5,192 nucleotides of DNA from Anaerolineales bacterium (GTDB lineage: Bacteria; Chloroflexota; Anaerolineae; 4572-78; NAK82): NCBI GenBank assembly GCA_024643945.1, contig JAHELX010000483.1, positions 1-5,192 on the forward strand, given 5' to 3'. A model generated the notes under the pieces. The model worked only from the letters and a program-made list of their open reading frames with translations. It was not told the DNA's origin and did not search any database. Positions 1-5,192 of this stretch are shown in pieces. The stretch's first letter is position 1; every line of letters begins with the position of its first letter. The position numbers and the translations under genes were made by a program.

Positions 1-25
1 GCATCAGAATTACGGGGATAGATCA

Positions 26-75
26 GGGAGTAGGGAGTAACCTGTAGGTCCCCTTTGGGGAGGAGTAGGGAGTAG
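26..75. repeat. Short GGGAGTA heptamer repeats upstream of the methyltransferase gene
   Basis: The 13-base word GGAGTAGGGAGTA occurs at 27-39 and again at 62-74, 35 bases apart, and each copy is about two tandem GGGAGTA units. Between them lies a small perfect hairpin, TCCCC (49-53), loop TTT, GGGGA (57-61). No coding frame or convincing promoter is visible in 1-99. This looks like a fragment of an intergenic repeat family. The G-runs could in principle form a G-quadruplex, but the spacing is irregular and I would not call one. Confidence 0.6.
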
Positions 76-99
76 ATATTCACGCAGCGAGGCATTAGC

Positions 100-1020
100 G
101 TGGCGATGGAGATTGCTCAGCAAACATTCTACCAAACCGTTCGCCATTATGCTGGGGGTGACCTGAACGCGGCCGTAGCGGCTGCCCAGTCCATCGCCGG
201 GGAGGGCGAACTATATGCTCAGGCCGGGCGCTGGTTGGCAAATGTGGCCCAGGGTGGCGAGACAGGGGCTTACCTGGATGCAGACGCCTTCGCTGCTTTT
301 ATTCGCGGGGGGGGAAACATAGCCCTATACGATGCTGTGGAGAGCCTCGTCGCTGCGGCATGGGATGACTACCGCCCCGCCACCATTCTTGACATCGGCC
401 CTGGCGACGGCAAGGTGATCGCGGGAGCATTGCATTGGTCCCGCTTTCAGCTTCCGACCATGTTCGACCTGGTAGAACCGGCTGTCAATCTGCTGCCAAA
501 GGCGGTGGAACAGATCGGCCGGCACGCGCCACAAGTGGAGGTACGGGGCTTCAACGGCACCATCCAAAGCTTCATGGCCAAAGTCCCTGCAACGGCCCGT
601 TGGGACCTGTGCCAGGCCACGTGGAGCATGCAAAACCTCTCCCCGACTGAACGGGCTCCCCTCTTTCATTGGCTAAAGGAGCGCTGCGCCATCCTGCTCA
701 TGGCTGAATTTGACGTTAAGACTGAAATGTATCCCCTCCTCTCGCCGGAACGCATCCGGTTGATTCACGACAAATACGTCGCCGGCATCGCCGAGTACAC
801 AGGCAAGATGGACCCCACCCTCGAAGAGCGGGTGAAGCAAGGTTTTTTGATGCCAATACTATTCGGTTACTTCCGATCGGGCGCCGGCCGATCCACCTGC
901 GAGCAGACTATTGGACAATGGACGGATGACATCGAGGCCGGCGGTTTTCGCGATGTGCGGCGCAAGCTGATTTACCCTTACTGGTGGGCCGATGCCTATT
1001 TGCTCATTGCCCAGGCATAA
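100..1020 (+). CDS. Class I SAM-dependent methyltransferase, substrate unknown
   Basis: The 306-residue product has a helical N-terminal region (about 1-90) followed by a Rossmann-type methyltransferase core. Motif I is clear at residues 96-107 (ILDIGPGDGKVI, the glycine-rich S-adenosylmethionine loop). The acidic motif II position is probably E126 in FDLVEP, and a motif IV-like strand lies at about 168-180 (WDLCQATWSMQNL). The C-terminus (about 290-304) is aromatic-rich with a PYWWADAY stretch. It should transfer a methyl group from SAM in the cytoplasm, but nothing visible identifies the acceptor. GTG at 100 is preferred because GAGG at 89-92 sits 7 bases upstream. ATG at 106 is an alternative that would lose two residues. 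It ends 3 bases before cofE, so translation is probably coupled and a link to F420 or another redox pathway is possible but unproven. No signal peptide or membrane segment is seen. Confidence 0.82.
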   Translation: MAMEIAQQTFYQTVRHYAGGDLNAAVAAAQSIAGEGELYAQAGRWLANVAQGGETGAYLDADAFAAFIRGGGNIALYDAVESLVAAAWDDYRPATILDIGPGDGKVIAGALHWSRFQLPTMFDLVEPAVNLLPKAVEQIGRHAPQVEVRGFNGTIQSFMAKVPATARWDLCQATWSMQNLSPTERAPLFHWLKERCAILLMAEFDVKTEMYPLLSPERIRLIHDKYVAGIAEYTGKMDPTLEERVKQGFLMPILFGYFRSGAGRSTCEQTIGQWTDDIEAGGFRDVRRKLIYPYWWADAYLLIAQA

Positions 1021-1023
1021 CCA

Positions 1024-1785
1024 ATGAACGATCTTACCCTTATTCCACTTACCGGTATCCCTCTCATCAAACCCGGCGATGACCTGGGGGCGTTAGTGGC
1101 CGCCGCTGCCAACACAGCCGGCCTATCCCTGCAAGACAGCGATATTCTAGTCGTCACCCAGAAAATCGTCTCCAAGGCCGAAGACCGCTTCGTGCGTCTG
1201 CGTGACGTCACCCCCTCGCCCCAGGCACAGGAACTGGCCGAGGTCACCAGCAAAGACCCGCGCCTGGTAGAGGTAATCCTATGGGATACGGCTGAGGTCA
1301 TTCGTGTCAGCCAGAATGTGCTCATCGTGCAACATCACCTGGGCTTCATCTCTGCCAACGCTGGCGTGGATCACTCTAACGTCAGCGCTGAGGCCGACGC
1401 AGTACTACGCCTGCCGGCCAATCCAGATGAGTCGGCGCGACGCCTGCGGACCCGCCTGCGCGAATTGACCGGCACCGCCCCAGCCGTCATCATCAACGAC
1501 AGCCATGGGCGTCCCTGGCGCGAGGGGACGGTGGGTGTGGCCATTGGCGTGGCAGGGCTGGTCCCGGTGCAAGACCTGCGTGGCCGCCCCGACCTGTTCG
1601 GCTTTCGCCTGCAATACACCACCGTTGGCTTTGCCGACCAGGTTGCAGCGGCAGCCAGCCTGGTGATGGGCCAGGCCGACGAGGCACGACCAGTCGTCTT
1701 GGTGCGTGGATTGGCCTACGAACCGGGAGAAAAGGCGTCGGCACACCAGATTCTCAGGCCGCGCGAGACTGACCTGTTTCGCTGA
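1024..1785 (+). CDS. cofE: Coenzyme F420-0:L-glutamate ligase (CofE / FbiB N-terminal family)
   Basis: The 253-residue protein spans the whole CofE family. Family knowledge: CofE uses GTP to add L-glutamate to F420-0, then further glutamates through gamma linkages, in the cytoplasm. Seen here: the N-terminal PLTGIPLIKPGDDL (about 8-21), DILVVTQKIVSKAE (40-53), ANAGVDHSNV (111-120), the DESARRLR helix (135-142), NDSHGRPWREG (158-168) and VAIGVAGLVPVQDLRG (172-187). D116 and D159 are the likely metal/GTP-site acids by analogy with archaeal CofE. The length matches the stand-alone enzyme; the nitroreductase-like C-terminal domain of actinobacterial FbiB is absent. The motif usually seen as DT/DS-F-GRPWR reads DSHGRPWR here, a mild variation. 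Start ATG 1024 is 3 bases after the methyltransferase stop with only a weak AGG upstream, suggesting coupled translation. No intrinsic terminator is visible after it. Confidence 0.93.
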   Translation: MNDLTLIPLTGIPLIKPGDDLGALVAAAANTAGLSLQDSDILVVTQKIVSKAEDRFVRLRDVTPSPQAQELAEVTSKDPRLVEVILWDTAEVIRVSQNVLIVQHHLGFISANAGVDHSNVSAEADAVLRLPANPDESARRLRTRLRELTGTAPAVIINDSHGRPWREGTVGVAIGVAGLVPVQDLRGRPDLFGFRLQYTTVGFADQVAAAASLVMGQADEARPVVLVRGLAYEPGEKASAHQILRPRETDLFR

Positions 1786-1899
1786 TGTGAGGTGCATAAA
1801 CTTGGAGGTAAATCTCAAGGTGCTCATCCCTCGTCTATCCACTCCCCCTTTGCCTTATAATTCGTTCCTCTTACGTCTTTACTTTATGTCTACCAAATC
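1786..1899. other. Non-coding spacer after cofE, first part of the 363-base gap
   Basis: This stretch contains no credible gene. It is clearly AT-richer and more pyrimidine-rich on the + strand than the flanking genes, typical of promoter-upstream DNA. A weak bulged hairpin lies at 1801-1819 (CTTGGAG with CTCAAG) without a T-run, so it is not a convincing terminator. A consensus-like TATAAT occurs at 1856-1861 but lacks a recognisable -35 box at the right distance. The remainder of the gap (1900-2148) is the cysS promoter and leader, described separately. Confidence 0.6.
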
Positions 1900-1928
1900 T
1901 TGCCATAACATCCAATTTGTGGTAAAAT
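1900..1928 (+). promoter_or_regulatory. Sigma70-type promoter of the cysS leader and probable cysS-leuS operon
   Basis: A -35 box TTGCCA (1900-1905) and a -10 box TAAAAT (1923-1928) are separated by exactly 17 bases. Each box differs from consensus at one position. Transcription would start at about 1935-1936 (A), roughly 30 bases before the leader ORF. It lies in the most AT-rich part of the window and is the only well-formed promoter I see ahead of cysS. Confidence 0.72.
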
Positions 1929-1948
1929 GTATCCAACCGGGTTTGGAT
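1910..1948. repeat. ATCCAA repeats around the promoter, possible operator
   Basis: ATCCAA occurs at 1910-1915 (inside the promoter spacer) and at 1931-1936 (at the start site), 21 bases or about two helical turns apart. An inverted copy, TTGGAT, lies at 1943-1948 and makes a 6-bp perfect dyad with the second copy around a 6-base centre. If transcription starts near 1935 the dyad would act as DNA rather than as an RNA hairpin. It could be a repressor site, but it could also be chance. Confidence 0.35.
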
Positions 1949-1963
1949 TTCGAGGAAAACGGA

Positions 1964-2056
1964 ATGCCTTTCCAACCTTTTGCCAGCACCCTTTGTGGCC
2001 TTCGCTGTGGTGAGCTCCTCTGCGAGAGGGGCTATTACCGCTTGGGAAGGTGCTGA
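1964..2056 (+). CDS. Cys- and Leu-rich 30-residue leader peptide of cysS
   Basis: ATG at 1964 is preceded by a good Shine-Dalgarno, GAGGA at 1952-1956, with 7 bases of spacing, and the frame ends at TGA 2054-2056. The predicted peptide has 30 residues with Cys at 11, 15, 20 and 30 (codons at 1994, 2006, 2021, 2051) and Leu at 10, 13, 18, 19 and 27. Residues 10-20 read LCGLRCGELLC, so 7 of 11 are Cys or Leu. There are also four Arg and a Tyr-Tyr pair. The ORF lies wholly between a promoter and an intrinsic terminator and is followed by cysS, so it is best read as an attenuator leader peptide whose translation senses charged tRNA-Cys, and perhaps tRNA-Leu. The product itself probably has no stable function. 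The frame stays open upstream to 1706, but that part overlaps the end of cofE and is not credible coding sequence. Confidence 0.78.
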   Translation: MPFQPFASTLCGLRCGELLCERGYYRLGRC

Positions 2057-2115
2057 CATCAGGCTGGACGAGTCTATCGTCTTACACAAAGCCTCCCTAA
2101 GCGGGAGGCTTTTTT
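1984..2115 (+). promoter_or_regulatory. Transcription attenuator with mutually exclusive RNA structures upstream of cysS
   Basis: Four segments can be read by eye. Segment 1 (CAGCACC, 1984-1990, plus TT 1992-1993) pairs with segment 2 (AA 2047-2048 and GGTGCTG 2049-2055). This closes a long stem-loop that also contains a 9-bp hairpin with one G-U, 2013-2021 with 2025-2033. Segment 2 (CTTGGGAAGGT, 2041-2051) can instead pair with segment 3 (GCCTCCCTAAG, 2091-2101): CTT/AAG, GGGA/TCCC and GGT/GCC, with one bulged base on each side. Segment 3 otherwise forms the terminator stem with segment 4 (2103-2111). A small hairpin, GACGA/TCGTC (2067-2081), separates segments 2 and 3. A ribosome stalled at Cys11, Cys15 or Cys20 would break 1:2, favour 2:3 and let RNA polymerase continue into cysS. 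A ribosome reaching the TGA at 2054 would cover segment 2 and allow termination. The pairings are seen; the regulatory outcome is inferred. Confidence 0.72.
2089..2115 (+). terminator. Intrinsic terminator in the cysS leader (attenuator terminator)
   Basis: The stem AAGCCTCCC (2089-2097) and GGGAGGCTT (2103-2111) is 9 bp with no mismatch, has a 5-base loop TAAGC, and runs into six T (2110-2115). This is a textbook Rho-independent terminator. It ends 33 bases before the cysS ATG, so it must act on transcripts entering cysS from upstream. It ends either an attenuated leader or a discrete small RNA of about 180 nt. Confidence 0.9.
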
Positions 2116-2148
2116 GATGCCAGGAACGAGTGTGAAGAGAGCAACCAT

Positions 2149-3567
2149 ATGAACGTCCAGATTTACAACACGATGACACGCCGCAAGGACACCTTTCGCC
2201 CCGTGGAACCGGGAAAGGTGGGGATGTATCACTGTGGCCCCACCGTCTACGACCAGGCACACATCGGCAATATGCGCTCGTACATTATGGCCGACTTCAT
2301 CCGACGCACCTTCGAGTACCTGGGCTATGAAGTGCGGCAGGTGATGAACATCACCGACGTAGGCCATCTCACCTCCGATGCCGATGAGGGCGAAGACCGC
2401 ATGGTCGTTGGCGCGCGGCGGACGGGCCGCAGTCCATGGGAGATTGCTGAGCACTTCACGCGGCTCTTTTTCGAGGACACCGCTGCGCTCAACATCCTGC
2501 ACCCGCACGTCGTCTGCAAGGCCACCCAGCACATCCCGGAGATGATCGCCCTGGTGAAACGACTGGAGGCCCGCGGCTACACCTATGAGATCAATGATGG
2601 TGTTTACTTCGACGTGAGACGCTTTCACAACTACGGGCGGCTGGCCGGCCAAACGTTAGATGAGATGCAGGCCGGCGCTCGCGTCGAGGTCAACCCGGAA
2701 AAACATCACCCGGCCGACTTTGCCCTGTGGCGCAGAGCGACGCCGGGGCACATCATGCAGTGGGATTCGCCGTGGGGACGCGGTTATCCCGGCTGGCACA
2801 TCGAATGCTCGGCGATGAGCATGAAGTACCTGGGCGAGACGCTGGACATTCACACCGGCGGTGAAGACCATATCGCCATCCATCACGAGAATGAAATTGC
2901 CCAGTCAGAAGCGGCTACCGGCCAGCCGTTCGTCAACTACTGGATGCACGGACGCTTTCTCCGCTGGAAGGAGGGCGACCGGCGCATGTCCAAATCATCA
3001 GGTGAGTTCCTGGTGGTTGGTGATCTGGTCGAGCGCGGCTTTGACCCGCTGGCCTTACGCTATCATTGTCTCACCGCCAGCTACCGGGTGCCGCTCACCT
3101 TCTCGTGGGCAGGCCTGGAGAGTGCCGCCGACGGCCTCCGTCGCTTGCGTAAAAGTGTGCACCGTTTACACGATGAGACCATCGATGTCCCGCCAGCCGG
3201 TGCGGCTGCGGTCCTGGCCGACCGGTTCCGCGTCGCTATCGCCGATGACTTCAACGCCCCAGGCGCACTGGCTCTCGCCTGGGAGGCAATTCGCCAGGCC
3301 AACCAGGCCACTGATGGGACCGAAAAGCGCGCGCTGCTCGAATTGGTGCTCGACTTCGATCGGGTGCTGGGATTAGGACTGGCCGACGCAATCGCCACCA
3401 CCTCTGACCCGCTGCCCACAGACATCGCTGCCCTGATCCGACGGCGCGAGGCCGCCCGCGCCGCCCGCGACTGGCCCGCCGCCGACGCCCTGCGCGAGGC
3501 CATCCGGCGGCAAGGCTACGAGGTAGAAGATATGCCATCCGGCACGAGGTGGCGGAGAATACCTTAG
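2149..3567 (+). CDS. cysS: Cysteinyl-tRNA synthetase (class I)
   Basis: The enzyme charges tRNA-Cys with cysteine using ATP, in the cytoplasm. At 472 residues it is full length for bacterial CysRS. Catalytic-domain signatures are in order: CGPTVYD (29-35), the HIGH motif as HIGN (38-41), and NITDVGH (67-73). The expected zinc ligands are C29, C220 (GWHIECSAMSM), H245 and E249 (HHENEIAQSEA), spaced as in the E. coli enzyme. The KMSKS loop reads RMSKS (279-283), with Arg for the first Lys. The C-terminal third is the helical DALR/anticodon-binding region, ending in a basic tail. ATG 2149 is supported by GAAGAGA at about 2134-2140 and by alignment of the N-terminus with the family (VQIYNTMTRRKDTF). 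It lies 33 bases after the leader terminator, so expression is probably set by read-through. leuS follows with no terminator seen between them. Confidence 0.97.
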   Translation: MNVQIYNTMTRRKDTFRPVEPGKVGMYHCGPTVYDQAHIGNMRSYIMADFIRRTFEYLGYEVRQVMNITDVGHLTSDADEGEDRMVVGARRTGRSPWEIAEHFTRLFFEDTAALNILHPHVVCKATQHIPEMIALVKRLEARGYTYEINDGVYFDVRRFHNYGRLAGQTLDEMQAGARVEVNPEKHHPADFALWRRATPGHIMQWDSPWGRGYPGWHIECSAMSMKYLGETLDIHTGGEDHIAIHHENEIAQSEAATGQPFVNYWMHGRFLRWKEGDRRMSKSSGEFLVVGDLVERGFDPLALRYHCLTASYRVPLTFSWAGLESAADGLRRLRKSVHRLHDETIDVPPAGAAAVLADRFRVAIADDFNAPGALALAWEAIRQANQATDGTEKRALLELVLDFDRVLGLGLADAIATTSDPLPTDIAALIRRREAARAARDWPAADALREAIRRQGYEVEDMPSGTRWRRIP

Positions 3568-3592
3568 AACGTGACACGTGAGCTAATCAAAC

Positions 3593-3602
3593 TTAAGGAG
3601 GT
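3593..3602 (+). promoter_or_regulatory. Very strong Shine-Dalgarno of the second leader ORF
   Basis: TTAAGGAGGT contains AAGGAGGT, a near-complete complement of the 16S rRNA 3' end, with 7 bases between GGAGG and the ATG at 3609. It is the strongest ribosome-binding site in the window, yet it serves only a 14-codon ORF. That is the main reason to take that ORF seriously. Confidence 0.75.
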
Positions 3603-3608
3603 TTTGAA

Positions 3609-3653
3609 ATGGGGCTTACCAGCACAACCCAACCGTCAATCAGCACCCGGTGA
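3609..3653 (+). CDS. 14-residue leader peptide upstream of leuS
   Basis: ATG 3609 to TGA 3651-3653 encodes MGLTSTTQPSISTR. It has an almost ideal Shine-Dalgarno and starts 41 bases after the cysS stop codon, in a different reading frame from leuS, so it is not an N-terminal extension. It has four Thr and three Ser but only one Leu (codon 3), so it is not an obvious leucine-sensing leader. Its stop codon lies immediately before a segment (3654-3669) that can pair with the anti-Shine-Dalgarno arm of the leuS site. Its role is therefore probably to position a translating or terminating ribosome. Translation is well supported by the sequence; function is inferred. Confidence 0.6.
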   Translation: MGLTSTTQPSISTR

Positions 3654-3726
3654 GCCGGGGAACCGAGGACACTCAGACGACGTTCTCCTCGCCGGCGAAC
3701 TGGGGCCAAGCAGAAGAGAGGAGAAC
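3646..3726 (+). promoter_or_regulatory. Predicted switch that hides or exposes the leuS ribosome-binding site
   Basis: GTTCTCCTC (3682-3690) is perfectly complementary over 9 bases to GAGGAGAAC (3718-3726), which contains the leuS Shine-Dalgarno (GGAG, 3720-3723, 7 bases before the ATG). This pairing would block leuS initiation. The same arm can pair upstream instead: GCCGG (3654-3658) plus CGAGGA (3664-3669) with TCCTCGCCGGC (3686-3696), 11 bp with a 5-base bulge, or GGGGAAC (3657-3663) with GTTCTCC (3682-3688). A third small stem, CCCGG (3646-3650) with CCGGG (3655-3659), straddles the leader stop codon. The upstream arm starts right after that stop codon, so a ribosome there would disrupt the competitor and favour sequestration. 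There is no T-run, so this is a translational rather than a transcriptional device. Model by eye, not energy-tested. Confidence 0.55.
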
Positions 3727-3730
3727 AGAA

Positions 3731-5192
<1,462 letters not shown>

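Noticed and set aside
1801..1819. Hairpin after cofE as a possible terminator.
   Set aside because: It is short with a bulge and has no following T-run.
1856..1861. Perfect -10 hexamer TATAAT.
   Set aside because: No -35-like sequence lies 16-18 bases upstream and there is no extended -10 TG in the right place. The promoter at 1900-1928 is much better.
1706..1963. Upstream open extension of the leader peptide frame, starting inside cofE.
   Set aside because: It overlaps cofE in another frame, crosses the promoter, has no good start signal and reads as low-quality non-coding sequence. Only the part from ATG 1964 has a ribosome-binding site.
2025..2111. T-box riboswitch before cysS, suggested by AGGGGCTATTACCGC (2027-2041) followed by a terminator.
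   Set aside because: The core UGGNACC of the T-box is not present (TATTACC instead), and no Stem I with a Cys specifier loop is recognisable. The promoter-to-terminator distance of about 180 bases is short for a full T-box. The Cys-rich ORF explains the region better.
1935..2115. Independent small RNA (6S-like or SRP RNA) between the promoter and the terminator.
   Set aside because: The conserved SRP RNA loop is not seen, and the 6S long-rod shape with a central bubble is not evident. A well-started ORF and antiterminator pairing fit attenuation. A released leader RNA with a secondary role cannot be excluded.
2074..2652. 192-codon minus-strand frame opposite the cysS start.
   Set aside because: It is a shadow of cysS, runs through the terminator hairpin and shows no recognisable domain.
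3654..3696. Intrinsic terminator between cysS and leuS.
   Set aside because: The hairpin is real on paper but is followed by GAACTGGGG rather than a T-run, so it is more likely part of a translational switch.

Overview
The window looks like a bacterial chromosome segment of moderately high G+C, with four protein genes all on the + strand. A stand-alone F420 ligase beside a bacterial-type LeuRS whose HIGH-motif region reads LSVGHGRNY suggests an F420-producing lineage, most likely Chloroflexota. That placement is inference from protein style, not a computed result.

Layout. Positions 1-99 are non-coding and carry short GGGAGTA heptamer repeats. Positions 100-1020 encode a class I SAM-dependent methyltransferase of unknown substrate. 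Three bases later comes cofE (1024-1785), coenzyme F420-0:L-glutamate ligase. The two are probably co-transcribed. Positions 1786-2148 (363 bases) hold no large gene. The first ~110 bases are a pyrimidine-rich, AT-richer spacer. A good sigma70-type promoter follows (1900-1928), then a leader RNA with a 30-codon peptide ORF (1964-2056) and an intrinsic terminator (2089-2115) that ends 33 bases before cysS. cysS (2149-3567, cysteinyl-tRNA synthetase) and leuS (3731 to the window end, leucyl-tRNA synthetase, 3' truncated) follow as a probable operon.

The main result is regulatory. The peptide upstream of cysS has 4 Cys and 5 Leu in 30 residues. The RNA around it can form mutually exclusive pairings: 1984-1993 with 2047-2055, 2041-2051 with 2091-2101, and the terminator stem. 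This is the architecture of ribosome-mediated transcription attenuation, here placed before a Cys-tRNA synthetase and a Leu-tRNA synthetase.

The cysS-leuS gap holds a second device: a 14-codon ORF (3609-3653) with a near-perfect Shine-Dalgarno, then a segment (3682-3690) perfectly complementary over 9 bases to the leuS ribosome-binding site. The segment just after the small ORF's stop codon can compete for it, as in translational attenuation. Both models come from base pairing read by eye; no folding or comparative test was possible.
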